A stretch of DNA of 64,000 nt, taken from contig CAJTZX010000011.1 in NCBI GenBank assembly GCA_910584345.1, positions 15,513 through 79,512 of the forward strand, given 5' to 3'. Positions 1 to 8,562 of this stretch are shown in pieces. The DNA comes from an uncultured Eubacterium sp. Its GTDB lineage: Bacteria; Bacillota; Clostridia; Lachnospirales; Lachnospiraceae. Made by a program: the position numbers and the translations under genes. Each line of letters opens with the position of its first letter. Within the stretch, counting starts at the first letter, position 1. The notes beneath the pieces were generated by a model that saw only the letters and a program-made list of their open reading frames with translations, did no database searches and was not told where the DNA came from.

Positions 1-2
1 CA

Positions 3-623
3 GGTTTTGAGGATGTATCTGCAGGAATTGTAAAATGGCCGATGTCAGTGATCCGTATCCGGGCAGATAAAAAAGAACGATTAATAGACCTTGCAGATAA
101 AATTTTGTTAAAATGGCGCGGATATACAGATGAAGCAGCATTTATTTTTGCTGAGACAGACGGCGAACCGCATAATACGATTACACCGATTGCCAGAAAA
201 AGAGACGGTAAATATGAACTGGATCTGGTATTGCGCAACAATATTACAACAAAGGAGCACCCGCTCGGCGTATATCATCCACATGCGAATCTGCATCATA
301 TTAAAAAAGAAAATATCGGCTTAATAGAAGTTATGGGTCTTGCCGTACTGCCAGCCAGACTCAAAGATGAAATGGCCCAGCTAAAAGAGGCAATGCTGTC
401 CGGTACAAATATTCGTGCAGACGAAACGCTTGAGAAACATGCAGACTGGGTAGAACAATTCCAGACCAAATATCATCAGATCGATGCGACAAATATTGAC
501 ACCATCATTGATACGGAAATCGGTCTAGTATTTAAACAGGTATTGGAAGATGCCGGCGTGTACAAATGCACAAAAGATGGCAGAGACGCATTTTTAAAAT
601 TTGTGCAGGAAGTAAATGCATAA
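3..623 (+). CDS. galT: UDP-glucose--hexose-1-phosphate uridylyltransferase, class II, C-terminal part
   Basis: This is the 3' end of a gene that begins before the window; the frame is open from base 3. The class II GalT signature HPHANLHHIKKENIGLIEVM is readable in the middle, followed by a typical C-terminal half. GalT exchanges UMP between UDP-glucose and galactose-1-phosphate in the Leloir pathway in the cytosol. About 206 codons are present, so more than half of the usual roughly 500-residue protein lies upstream. Galactose metabolism fits with the galactan locus 13 kb downstream, but the two are not adjacent. The family assignment is from conserved motifs and is secure. Confidence 0.93.
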   Translation, partial: GFEDVSAGIVKWPMSVIRIRADKKERLIDLADKILLKWRGYTDEAAFIFAETDGEPHNTITPIARKRDGKYELDLVLRNNITTKEHPLGVYHPHANLHHIKKENIGLIEVMGLAVLPARLKDEMAQLKEAMLSGTNIRADETLEKHADWVEQFQTKYHQIDATNIDTIIDTEIGLVFKQVLEDAGVYKCTKDGRDAFLKFVQEVNA

Positions 624-781
624 CAAAATCATTCCACCAGATACAGAGCCGTTCGGGGATCCGTTCAGTAGATGACATGAAATGTGAACAATAATGCAAT
701 AGCAGCCGTTCAGATCGTGTGTTGCATATTATGGATTCCCGGACGCTGAGAGAGGGAGTTTGTCTGGTCTGCCTGTGTCCA

Positions 782-815
782 TTCCAGAATGCTTAGTGCT
801 TGTTGCATTCTGGAA
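782..815. repeat. Perfect 11-bp inverted repeat
   Basis: TTCCAGAATGC at 782-792 pairs exactly with GCATTCTGGAA at 805-815 across a 12-base loop. No T-run follows, so it is not a standard terminator. It could be an RNA hairpin in the galT 3' region or a protein-binding site. Confidence 0.55.
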
Positions 816-943
816 CAGGAACAAGAAGCCAGCGCAGTTCCCTATCATCCGATGTCCGAGAGGCCAGTATGCAGATAATGATCTGTTACATGCAATATCC
901 CACATTTCAGCATAATCTGCAATTGCTGGTTTACATTCTGGTT

Positions 944-989
944 AAAATGTAGTAATCTATGTTAGATCGACATTAGATTACTACATTTT
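944..989. repeat. Perfect 16-bp inverted repeat just before hisC
   Basis: The arms AAAATGTAGTAATCTA (944-959) and TAGATTACTACATTTT (974-989) are exact reverse complements with a 14-base loop. The right arm ends in five T, so it could terminate transcription from the left. It is very AT-rich for a terminator and lies only about 28 bases before the hisC start codon, so an operator or a hairpin controlling hisC is as likely. Confidence 0.6.
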
Positions 990-1017
990 TATGTTAGAAA
1001 AGAGGATGATATAAAAT

Positions 1018-2085
1018 ATGAAGTTATGGGAAGCGAATATACGAAAGGTTGTGCCTTATGTGCCGGGGGAACAGCCGGATCAGCTGCGTGTCATCAAATT
1101 GAATACGAATGAAAATCCATACCCTCCTGCGCCGGGGGTAATGGAAAGCCTGTATGCATTTGATACGGACAGATTGCGTTTATATCCGGATCCGGAAGCT
1201 AAGACGCTCGTTCATGCGATTGCCAGACGATATCGGGTCAGTCCAGAACAGGTATTTACAGGCGTAGGCTCTGATGATGTACTGGCAATGGCGTTTCTGA
1301 CTTTTTTTAATTCGAAAAAGCCGATCTTGTTTCCTGATATTACGTATTCGTTTTATGATGTGTGGGCGGAGCTGTTTCGGATTCCATATCAAACGATACC
1401 GCTTAATGCAGAGTTTCGGATGGATGCGGGTGATTATGATATCCCAAACGGCGGCGTCATATTTCCAAATCCGAATGCGCCGACCGGAGAGCTGGAAAGC
1501 CTGGAGCATATCGAACATATCCTGCAGCAGAATCAGGATGTGATCGTCATTGTAGATGAGGCATATATTGATTTTGGCGGAACATCGGCATTAAAACTGC
1601 TGGATCAGTACGAAAATCTATTAATTATACAGACATTTTCAAAATCCAGATCATTGGCGGGGATGCGTATTGGCTATGCGTTTGGTTCACAGACATTGAT
1701 AAAATATTTAAATGATGTAAAATATTCTTTTAATTCCTATACGATGAATCAGCTGACATTAACAGCTGGAGCTGCTGCTCTGGAAGATGAGACATATTTT
1801 AAGAAAACGGTTCATAAGATCATAACAACAAGAGAGCGCGTAAAAGAAGAGTTTCGCAAACTGGGTTTTGTTTTTGGTGACAGCCAGAGCAACTTTTTGT
1901 TTGTAACACATCCGAAGGTATCTGCAAAAGAACTGTTTGAGACATTAAAAAGCGAACATATTTACGTACGTTATTTTAATAAGCCAAGAATAGACAATTA
2001 TTTACGGATTACGATTGGTACAGATGAACAGATGGATATTCTCATAGATTATTTAAAAAGCTATTTAAAAAATTGCAGATCATAA
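1018..2085 (+). CDS. hisC: Histidinol-phosphate aminotransferase
   Basis: A 355-residue fold-type I PLP aminotransferase of the HisC family. It begins with the family hallmark region (LNTNENPYPPAP) that binds substrate, has the N-P-N-A-P-T-G stretch near residue 150, and carries the PLP lysine in TFSKSRSLAGMRIGYA (Lys209), with the C-terminal arginine region RITIGT. It converts imidazole-acetol phosphate and glutamate to histidinol phosphate. The gene stands alone, away from any other his gene, and may also serve aromatic amino acid transamination as some HisC proteins do. The start is supported by AGAGGATGA upstream. A strong hairpin lies directly before it. Confidence 0.9.
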   Translation: MKLWEANIRKVVPYVPGEQPDQLRVIKLNTNENPYPPAPGVMESLYAFDTDRLRLYPDPEAKTLVHAIARRYRVSPEQVFTGVGSDDVLAMAFLTFFNSKKPILFPDITYSFYDVWAELFRIPYQTIPLNAEFRMDAGDYDIPNGGVIFPNPNAPTGELESLEHIEHILQQNQDVIVIVDEAYIDFGGTSALKLLDQYENLLIIQTFSKSRSLAGMRIGYAFGSQTLIKYLNDVKYSFNSYTMNQLTLTAGAAALEDETYFKKTVHKIITTRERVKEEFRKLGFVFGDSQSNFLFVTHPKVSAKELFETLKSEHIYVRYFNKPRIDNYLRITIGTDEQMDILIDYLKSYLKNCRS

Positions 2086-2141
2086 AAGTGGGCTGAATGA
2101 AACAGGATGGATAGTAAATTAGTCTGAAAGAGAGGTAAAAT

Positions 2142-3017
2142 ATGTATATCGTTCAATTTATCAGAGGTTTCTGTATGGCACTCGCGGATAGTGTGCCGGG
2201 TGTATCAGGAGGGACTATTGCGTTTTTGCTCGGTTTTTATGACCAGTTTATCGGTTCGATGGATGATTTGCTGCGCGGAAATCTCAATAAGAAAAAGAAA
2301 GCATTGCTTTTTTTAGTGAAACTGGGCATCGGCTGGGCATGTGGAATGATTTTGGCAGTTCTCGTACTGACTCGTGTGTTTGAAGAAAATATATATGCAA
2401 TCAGTTCGATGTTTATCGGATTTATTTTATTTGCCATACCGGTTGTCATTACAGAAGAAAAAGAAGCGCTTAAGGCAAAGCCAGGGGCAGCATTGTTTGC
2501 TTTTATCGGGGCGTTGATTGTCATTGCCATTACTTATTTTAATCCGGTGTCCGCGGGAAGCAGTATGAATTTGGAACATTTGAACGTGCGGCTTGGTGTA
2601 TATATATTTTTAGCCGGAGCGATTGCTATTTCAGCCATGGTACTTCCGGGAATCTCGGGGTCTACGCTGCTTTTGATTATGGGATTGTATTTGCCTGTCA
2701 TTACTGCGATCAAGGATATTCTGCATTTTGATTTTAAAGCATTTCCTACGGTATTTATTTTTGGATGCGGGATTTTAGTGGGTATTTTCAGTGTTGTGAA
2801 ACTGATCCGCAAAGCGTTGGAACGGTTCCGGCCGCAAACGATTTATCTGATTATCGGTTTGATGCTCGGTTCTATTTATGCAGTAATCAAAGGACCGGAA
2901 ACTTTGGATACGCCAAAGGCAGCACTGACATTTGGAACATTTCATATTTTGTTTTTTGTAATCGGAGGAGCGGTTATACTCGGGCTGCAGAAGATGAAAG
3001 ATGTACGGGAATCATAA
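2142..3017 (+). CDS. popT: DUF368 family membrane protein, PopT-type undecaprenyl phosphate translocase
   Basis: A 291-residue integral membrane protein with about eight hydrophobic segments. The N-terminus FIRGFCMALADSVPGVSGGT and the internal repeat MVLPGISGSTLLLIMGLY are the paired signatures of the DUF368 family. Members of this family have been shown to recycle undecaprenyl phosphate across the membrane for cell-wall synthesis (PopT); this protein's own role is inferred from that. The gene follows hisC by 56 bases with a GAGAGG ribosome site and is followed by a terminator hairpin, so it may be co-transcribed with hisC. Confidence 0.85.
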   Translation: MYIVQFIRGFCMALADSVPGVSGGTIAFLLGFYDQFIGSMDDLLRGNLNKKKKALLFLVKLGIGWACGMILAVLVLTRVFEENIYAISSMFIGFILFAIPVVITEEKEALKAKPGAALFAFIGALIVIAITYFNPVSAGSSMNLEHLNVRLGVYIFLAGAIAISAMVLPGISGSTLLLIMGLYLPVITAIKDILHFDFKAFPTVFIFGCGILVGIFSVVKLIRKALERFRPQTIYLIIGLMLGSIYAVIKGPETLDTPKAALTFGTFHILFFVIGGAVILGLQKMKDVRES

Positions 3018-3035
3018 ACGATAGATGCAAAAATG

Positions 3036-3070
3036 GAGAGTGAACAGTAATATATGTTTCTCTCTTTTTT
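3036..3070 (+). terminator. Rho-independent terminator after the DUF368 gene
   Basis: GAGAGTGAACA (3036-3046) pairs with TGTTTCTCTC (3055-3064) with one bulge and one wobble, followed by six T (3065-3070). Confidence 0.65.
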
Positions 3071-3077
3071 TGAGTCA

Positions 3078-3097
3078 ATTTGAAAACGTTTTCAAAT
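3078..3097. promoter_or_regulatory. Perfect 20-bp palindrome, LacI-type operator
   Basis: ATTTGAAAACGTTTTCAAAT is perfectly palindromic about a central CG, as expected for LacI/CcpA-type operators. It lies upstream of an ABC importer operon whose last gene is a LacI-family repressor, and a near copy is found at 3211-3224. Both probably bind that repressor (inference). Confidence 0.7.
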
Positions 3098-3210
3098 CAG
3101 AACGTTGAATTGATGAATGTGTGTAGATTATGTTAAATGAGACGTATGATTTCTGAAAAAAAGGAAATTGGATGCCTGAGAATAATATGTTTTGGAATAG
3201 AAGATTTTGT

Positions 3211-3224
3211 TGAAAACGTTCTCA
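3211..3224. promoter_or_regulatory. Second operator copy, TGAAAACGTTCTCA
   Basis: The same core as the palindrome at 3078-3097, with one asymmetric base. The copies are about 127 bases apart, which would allow DNA looping. A possible -10 (TATGAT, 3252-3257) lies just downstream and a GGAGG ribosome site lies before the start at 3305. Confidence 0.6.
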
Positions 3225-3304
3225 AAAAAGATAAAGAAAAGTGTATGTTTCTATGATAAAATGCAAACATTGAATATGAAAGATCATTAGGAGGTTTCCC
3301 TATC

Positions 3305-4315
3305 ATGAAAAATTTATGCAAAAAAATTGTAACAGGTATTCTTATCACCAGCATTTGCGCATGTATGGCTGCATGTGGGGCGAATGAGAAAGAAAGCAGT
3401 CAGTCGTCCGGCAAGACGGATGTGCGCATTGCGTATTTTCCAAATATTACGCATACACAGGCGCTTGTTATGAAAAATAAAAAAACGCTGGAAGAAAAAT
3501 GGAAAGACAACTGTAATGTATCATGGACTTCTTTTAATGCTGGCCCTGCAGAAATGGAAGCAATCTTTGCGGGAGAAATTGATCTGGGATATATCGGGCC
3601 GGTTCCGGCGCTCAGTGCGAATGTGAAATCAGACGGAGACGTGAAGATTATTTCTAATACAACGAACGCCGGGGCCGTATTATTAAAACGCAAAGATTCC
3701 GGCATTACATCACTTGCGGATCTTTCTGGTAAAAAAATTGCGGTTCCACAGATGGGAAATACACAACATCTGTGTCTGTTAAGTCTTTTAACCGATCAGG
3801 GATTAAAGACGGTAGATGCCGGAGGGGATGTAACCGTCAATGCCAGCTCAAATGCGGACATATTGAATCTGATCGATAATGGAAGTGTTGATGCAGCGCT
3901 CGTTCCGGAGCCTTGGGGAACGACAATTGAAAATAACGGAAATGCAGAAATTTTACTGGATTATAATGAAGTATTTTTAGAAGGAAATTATCCAACGGCA
4001 GTTGTTGTTGCTAGCCAGGATTTTATAGAAAAACATCCGGATCTGGTAAAGCAGTTTATTGAGGCGCATGAAGATGCAACCTTATATATCAATGAAAATA
4101 TGGATGAAGCCCGCAGCATTGTAAATACGGAAATTAAACAAACGACAGGAAAAGCAATTGATGAGGAAGTCATTAAAAATGCATTTACAAGAATGACAGT
4201 AGATACCACACTAAATAAAGAGGCGATTATGAAGTTTGCCGAGATCAGTAAAAATGAAGGATTTATCAGCAAAGTACCGGAGGAAAGTGATGTATTTACA
4301 ACTGAATTCAATTAG
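3305..4315 (+). CDS. ABC transporter substrate-binding lipoprotein (sulfonate/nitrate/taurine type)
   Basis: A 336-residue lipoprotein. The leader ends in a lipobox (CMAAC) with the acylated Cys near residue 23. The mature part is an SsuA/TauA/NMT1-like periplasmic-binding fold: an early VRIAYFPNITHTQAL strand, SLADLSGKKIAVPQMGN, and VDAALVPEPWGTTI. Such proteins deliver sulfonates, nitrate, taurine or pyrimidine precursors to an ABC importer; the ligand cannot be read from sequence. The ATPase gene overlaps its end by 26 bases, so the three transporter genes form one operon with the LacI gene. Two palindromic operators lie in its leader. Confidence 0.85.
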   Translation: MKNLCKKIVTGILITSICACMAACGANEKESSQSSGKTDVRIAYFPNITHTQALVMKNKKTLEEKWKDNCNVSWTSFNAGPAEMEAIFAGEIDLGYIGPVPALSANVKSDGDVKIISNTTNAGAVLLKRKDSGITSLADLSGKKIAVPQMGNTQHLCLLSLLTDQGLKTVDAGGDVTVNASSNADILNLIDNGSVDAALVPEPWGTTIENNGNAEILLDYNEVFLEGNYPTAVVVASQDFIEKHPDLVKQFIEAHEDATLYINENMDEARSIVNTEIKQTTGKAIDEEVIKNAFTRMTVDTTLNKEAIMKFAEISKNEGFISKVPEESDVFTTEFN

Positions 4316-5078
4316 TAAAATTTTTAAAGAAACAAAAAAAGAAACGCTGCAGGATATTTCTTTGGAAGTAGAAAAAGGGGAATTTATTTGTATTGTAGGA
4401 CCTTCAGGATGCGGCAAATCTACCTTGCTGAATCTTGTAGCAGGACTGGATACGCCTACCGCCGGCTCCATCTATCTGGATGGACAGCCGGTAACAGGTC
4501 CGGGGGCAGACCGTGTGGTTATGTTTCAGGAAGCCGCCTTGTATCCATGGCTGAATGTGATGGAAAATGTGATGTTCGGGTTGGATGCGGCCGGGTATCC
4601 AAAGGCAAAGCAGCAGGAGATCGCAAAGAAGTACTTAAAAATGGTGCAGCTATGGCATTATAAAGATTATCCGATTCATCAGATATCCGGAGGTATGAAA
4701 CAGCGTACGGCTTTGGCACGTGCATTGGCTTTGGACAGTAAGCTGCTGTTGATGGATGAGCCGTTTTCTGCACTCGATAAGCAGACAATCAATATTTTAC
4801 GTGCAGAACTGGAAGAAATATGGGAAAAGACGAAAAAGACGATTTTGTATGTTACGCACAGTGTGGAAGAGGCGATTTATTTTGCAGACCGTGTTGTTGT
4901 GATGGCTGAAAATCCGGGACAGATCAAACAGATCATACCAATTCGTTTTGAGCGTCCAAGAAATATTGAATCACCAGAGTTTACAGCGCTTCGAAAGCAG
5001 ATTTTAAGTCAGGTAAGTCTCAGTGCAAGAAAAAGCGTAGCAGATGAATTCGACAGTTCGGAGGTGAAGCAGGCATGA
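4290..5078 (+). CDS. ABC importer ATP-binding protein (SsuB/TauB type)
   Basis: A 262-residue ATPase when started at the ATG at 4290, where the protein begins MYLQLNSISKIF and a GGAGG lies upstream; an in-frame ATG 54 bases earlier lies deeper inside the preceding gene and is less likely. Walker A GPSGCGKST, signature ISGGMKQR and Walker B LLLMDEPF are all intact, as is the switch His (VTHSVEEA). It energises import together with the binding protein upstream and the permease downstream, whose start overlaps its stop by four bases. Confidence 0.88.
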   Translation: MYLQLNSISKIFKETKKETLQDISLEVEKGEFICIVGPSGCGKSTLLNLVAGLDTPTAGSIYLDGQPVTGPGADRVVMFQEAALYPWLNVMENVMFGLDAAGYPKAKQQEIAKKYLKMVQLWHYKDYPIHQISGGMKQRTALARALALDSKLLLMDEPFSALDKQTINILRAELEEIWEKTKKTILYVTHSVEEAIYFADRVVVMAENPGQIKQIIPIRFERPRNIESPEFTALRKQILSQVSLSARKSVADEFDSSEVKQA

Positions 5079-5848
5079 AAACACGCAAAATAATAGGAAG
5101 CGTTTTGTTTTTTATCGGATTGATTGCTCTCTGGCAGCTGTTATATGTGGCGGCTACGGACTGGTTTGCATGGGCAAAGCCATATGCGGTTCCGCATCCG
5201 GCAGGAGTCGTAGAGAGCGCTAAGACGCTGCTTGTAAATGGTACATTATTTGCAGCAGTTGGAAAGAGTATGCTTCGTGTACTGATCGGATTTGTGATAT
5301 CGGTCGTTGTTGGCGTATTGTTTGGTATATTGATTATTCAATCAGAGTATTTTTCCAGAAATTTAAAGCCACTTTTGCTTGGGGTTCAGACGTTGCCAAG
5401 TATCTGTTGGGTTCCGTTTGCCATTCTGTGGTTTGGCTTAAATGAAAGCGCAATTATTTTTGTAGTTGTTATGGGCTCGGTATTTAGTATTTCTCTTGCG
5501 GTAGAGAGCGGGATTAAAGAGGTGCCGCCAATTTATATAAAGGCTGCAAAGACGATGGGGGTATCGTCCGGTAAAATGTATACAAAGGTCATTTTTCCGG
5601 CAGCGCTGCCATCGTTTGTAGCAGGGCTGAAACAGGCATGGTCGTTTGCATGGAGAGCGTTGATGTCCGGTGAAGTAATGTCTGCATCGGTAGGTCTTGG
5701 TTACACGCTAATGATCGGACGAGATCTGGCCGATATTAATCAGGTAATGACTGTCATGCTTGTCATTATTTTGATTGGGATTGTGATTGATAAAGGAGTT
5801 TTTTCTACAGTGGAGAATGATCTGTTGAAAAAGCGGGGATTAAAGTAG
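5075..5848 (+). CDS. ABC importer permease (SsuC/TauC type)
   Basis: A 257-residue inner-membrane permease with about six hydrophobic helices. The cytoplasmic coupling loop near residues 155-190 reads KAAKTMGVSSGKMYTKVIFP, a normal EAA-type motif ending in the expected P-A-A-L-P. It is translationally coupled to the ATPase by an ATGA overlap. The LacI gene follows after 34 bases, so regulator and transporter are probably on one transcript. Confidence 0.87.
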   Translation: MKTRKIIGSVLFFIGLIALWQLLYVAATDWFAWAKPYAVPHPAGVVESAKTLLVNGTLFAAVGKSMLRVLIGFVISVVVGVLFGILIIQSEYFSRNLKPLLLGVQTLPSICWVPFAILWFGLNESAIIFVVVMGSVFSISLAVESGIKEVPPIYIKAAKTMGVSSGKMYTKVIFPAALPSFVAGLKQAWSFAWRALMSGEVMSASVGLGYTLMIGRDLADINQVMTVMLVIILIGIVIDKGVFSTVENDLLKKRGLK

Positions 5849-5882
5849 CAATCAATTACGATAAAGAAGGGAAATCGCCGCA

Positions 5883-6908
5883 ATGTCTCTGAAAAAAATC
5901 GCGCAAATGACGGGTGCATCCGTGGCAACCGTGTCCAGGGTGCTGAATCATCCAGATTATCAGTGTCAGGATAAGAAACTTACAGAGCGTATTCGTCAAG
6001 CTGCAAGAGAGCTTGACTATGTACCGAATCAAAATGCCAGACAACTGAAAATAGGTAGCTGCAAAAATATGCCAAAAGAGAAGCCATTTAAGATAGATAT
6101 TCTGTTGGCAAGGTTTCATTCGCTTGCGGAAGACCCATTTTTTGAGGAGTTGTACCGCTATATCGAAACAGAATGTTATCAATTAAACTGCATTCCGGGA
6201 CAGATTTTGCATGTTCCGGATATTTCTATATTAGGCGCCGAAAACCGTTTGCGGGCGGATGGGATGCTCGTGCTTGGAAAGTGTCCGCAGACTGCGGCAG
6301 ATATTATTTTGCGCAAATATCATGGCGTCGTAGCCATTGACCGCAATCCGATGGATTACCGGATGGATGAAATTACATGTAACGGTGCGCACGCTGCCGG
6401 GATGGCGGTTGAATATTTGCTGGAACTTGGACATACGGATATCGCCTATGTCGGCGACTGCACGATGGAGGCAAGATACAGCGGCTATTATGAGTGCTTG
6501 CTGAATCATAAAATTTCTTTGATTTATGAATATATTGTACCGACGAATCAGACAAGGCAGGAAGGGTATCAGGCTTTTCATCGTCTGAAAACGCTGCACA
6601 AGCCGCCAACTGCTGTTTTTTGTGCGAATGATGTAACAGCTCTTGGATTTTTGCAGGCTATGAAGGATGGAAATGGCCGGCGCAGAAAACAAGTATACCG
6701 TCCGGCAGTTATTTCGATTGATGATATCGAAGAGGCGGTACGTTTTTCGCCGATGCTGACGACGATTCAAATTCCAAAAGGAGATATGGCACATCTTGCG
6801 GTGCTGACGCTAAAAGACCGTCTGCAGGGAGGGCATCAGGCGTGTGTGCGTATGGAATTGCCCTGCCACTTGATGGTACGAGAATCTTCAGGGATGTACC
6901 TGCCTTAA
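5883..6908 (+). CDS. LacI family transcriptional regulator
   Basis: A 341-residue repressor. The N-terminal helix-turn-helix (KIAQMTGASVATVSRVLNHP) and hinge helix (YVPNQNARQL) are typical, followed by a periplasmic-binding-like sensor domain. It is the fourth gene of the importer operon and most simply represses it through the two TGAAAACGTT-type palindromes at 3078 and 3211, giving autoregulation; this pairing is inference. LacI control of a sulfonate/nitrate-type importer is uncommon and may hint at a sugar-linked or other unusual ligand. Confidence 0.88.
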   Translation: MSLKKIAQMTGASVATVSRVLNHPDYQCQDKKLTERIRQAARELDYVPNQNARQLKIGSCKNMPKEKPFKIDILLARFHSLAEDPFFEELYRYIETECYQLNCIPGQILHVPDISILGAENRLRADGMLVLGKCPQTAADIILRKYHGVVAIDRNPMDYRMDEITCNGAHAAGMAVEYLLELGHTDIAYVGDCTMEARYSGYYECLLNHKISLIYEYIVPTNQTRQEGYQAFHRLKTLHKPPTAVFCANDVTALGFLQAMKDGNGRRRKQVYRPAVISIDDIEEAVRFSPMLTTIQIPKGDMAHLAVLTLKDRLQGGHQACVRMELPCHLMVRESSGMYLP

Positions 6909-6986
6909 AATCAGAAAAAGAAACATGGAAGAAACGAACACTTATCTTAAAATCAGAAAAAGAACATGGAATTAACGTACACTTAT
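6904..6986. repeat. Imperfect tandem duplication of about 42 bp
   Basis: The unit CTTAAAATCAGAAAAAG... runs 6904-6945 and is repeated at 6946-6986 with one missing base and a few substitutions. The first copy contains the stop codon of the LacI gene, and the second ends at the ribosome site (GGAGG) of the next gene. It looks like a local slippage duplication that lengthened the spacer. Confidence 0.75.
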
Positions 6987-6999
6987 TGGAGGAAAAAAG

Positions 7000-7467
7000 A
7001 TGGCAATTGAAAGAGTGAAAGAATATTTGAAAACCTTTGGTGTGGAAGGAAAGATTCTGGAATTTGACGTATCCAGTGCCACAGTGGAGCTTGCTGCTGC
7101 AGCATTGCACTGTGAGCCATGCAGGATTGCCAAGACGCTGTCTTTTCTGGTGAACGGATATGCAATACTTGTGGTAGCAGCCGGAGATACGAAGATTGAC
7201 AATCCAAAATATAAGGCACAGTTTGGCACAAAGGCGAAGATGGTGCCGCCGCAGGAGGCGGAAACGCTTGTAGGCCATGCGGTAGGCGGCGTATGCCCGT
7301 TTGCGGTAAAGGATGGCGTGAAAATCTATCTGGATCAATCGTTGAAACGCTTTGATACGGTTTTTCCGGCCTGTGGCAGTTCCAATAGTGCGATTGAGCT
7401 TACCATCGGGCAGCTGGAAGAGTATTCTGGATATGAGGGATGGGTGGATGTGTGTAAAATACAATAA
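7000..7467 (+). CDS. YbaK/EbsC family aminoacyl-tRNA deacylase
   Basis: A 155-residue single-domain protein of the YbaK/ProX/EbsC editing family, which hydrolyses mischarged aminoacyl-tRNA such as Cys-tRNA(Pro). The conserved lysine strand is in CRIAKTLSFLVNG, followed by VVAAGDTKID and the pocket loop VGHAVGGVCPF, matching the family pattern and length. The start has a strong TTGGAGG site at proper spacing. It is a free-standing domain, not fused to a tRNA synthetase. The substrate tRNA cannot be read from the sequence. Confidence 0.85.
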   Translation: MAIERVKEYLKTFGVEGKILEFDVSSATVELAAAALHCEPCRIAKTLSFLVNGYAILVVAAGDTKIDNPKYKAQFGTKAKMVPPQEAETLVGHAVGGVCPFAVKDGVKIYLDQSLKRFDTVFPACGSSNSAIELTIGQLEEYSGYEGWVDVCKIQ

Positions 7468-7562
7468 AAGGAAAACAGGGAATCATTTAAAACATATTTG
7501 GAATACTAAGGAAAGGGATTTCTATACATTTTGTAAAAAAGAGTAGGTGGAGATAAATTGTA

Positions 7563-8474
7563 ATGACATTTTTTACCGTATTTTTTCAAATGCTGGCGCT
7601 GCTTTTGATGATTGGCGCAGGATATTTGGTAACGAAAAAAGGAATGCTGGACGAGCATACAAACAATCAGATGTCAGATATGATTGTTCACATTTTTAAT
7701 CCACTGCTTGTTTTGGCAAGCGCCGCTAGTTCGGTTGGACAGATTTCTTTGGATGCGATAAAGTTGGCGGGTGGTATTGCCGCTGGTATGTTTTTGGTGT
7801 TTATTCTTGCAGGAAGCATGTTAGCGCCATTGTTTGAAAAAGATAAGGAACAGAGAAAGATTTTTCAGCTGATGTTCGTGTTTTCAAACGTAGGATTTAT
7901 TGGTATTCCGGTCATTTCCAGCATTTTTGGGACAGAGTATGTCGTTTATGTGACAGAATTTATGCTTGTGTATACGCTTGTATTTTATACGTATGGAATT
8001 GCACTGATGGATGGAAAGCTGACGGCAGCTTCTTTGCGGGCGATGATAAATCCGGGCACAGTATCAGGACTGCTTGCGATGGCAATTATTATTTTTGATA
8101 TCCGATTGCCGGATTTTTTAAAAACAGCAGTGACTTACCTTGGAAATGTAACGTCCCCAATGGCGCTTGTGGCAGTAGGATTTGCACTGGCTGAATCCGA
8201 TTTGAAAAAAATATTTGGCCAGCTGCGGCTTTATTTGTTTTCGTTTGTCAAGCTGCTTGCGCTTCCTTTGCTGATGCTTCCTCTGCTGCGGCTTATTATA
8301 GGAGAATCTGATTTGCTTGCCGTTTGTATGGTAATGTTTGGAATGCCGGTTGGAAATATGCCGCTGATTCTTGGAAATCAAAAAGGAATGGATGTAACAT
8401 CTTGCAGCGCAGCGATTATATTGACGACCGTACTATGCGTACTGACAGTTCCGGTATTGTTGATTTTTGCATAA
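7563..8474 (+). CDS. AEC family (auxin efflux carrier-like) membrane transporter
   Basis: A 303-residue membrane protein with about ten hydrophobic helices arranged as two halves. The family signatures near the N-terminus (MSDMIVHIFNPLLVLASA) and in the second half (FGMPVGNMPLILGNQKG) are clear. Bacterial AEC proteins carry small organic acids such as malate; the substrate here is unknown. The gene is preceded by AGTAGGTGGAG and appears monocistronic. Confidence 0.85.
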   Translation: MTFFTVFFQMLALLLMIGAGYLVTKKGMLDEHTNNQMSDMIVHIFNPLLVLASAASSVGQISLDAIKLAGGIAAGMFLVFILAGSMLAPLFEKDKEQRKIFQLMFVFSNVGFIGIPVISSIFGTEYVVYVTEFMLVYTLVFYTYGIALMDGKLTAASLRAMINPGTVSGLLAMAIIIFDIRLPDFLKTAVTYLGNVTSPMALVAVGFALAESDLKKIFGQLRLYLFSFVKLLALPLLMLPLLRLIIGESDLLAVCMVMFGMPVGNMPLILGNQKGMDVTSCSAAIILTTVLCVLTVPVLLIFA

Positions 8475-8562
8475 TAAATGTTTCATTTTTTGATCGGATA
8501 TGTTAAAATAGAGTCTGAAACATGCAGGAAGGTCTGGAAATAAGAAAAATTGGGAGGGAAAG

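Larger units (their letters stand above)
624..1017. other. Intergenic region between galT and hisC
   Basis: No convincing gene is visible in these 394 bases. The stretch holds two perfect inverted repeats, listed separately, and a ribosome site (AGAGGATGA) before hisC. I looked for a T-box leader, as might be expected ahead of an amino acid gene, and did not see the conserved T-box sequence. Confidence 0.6.

Noticed and set aside
624..1017. T-box riboswitch ahead of hisC
   Set aside because: The conserved T-box sequence and specifier stem were not found; only simple inverted repeats are present.
5856..6182. Minus-strand frame of 108 codons over the LacI gene
   Set aside because: Lies entirely over a well-supported LacI gene and has no protein features.
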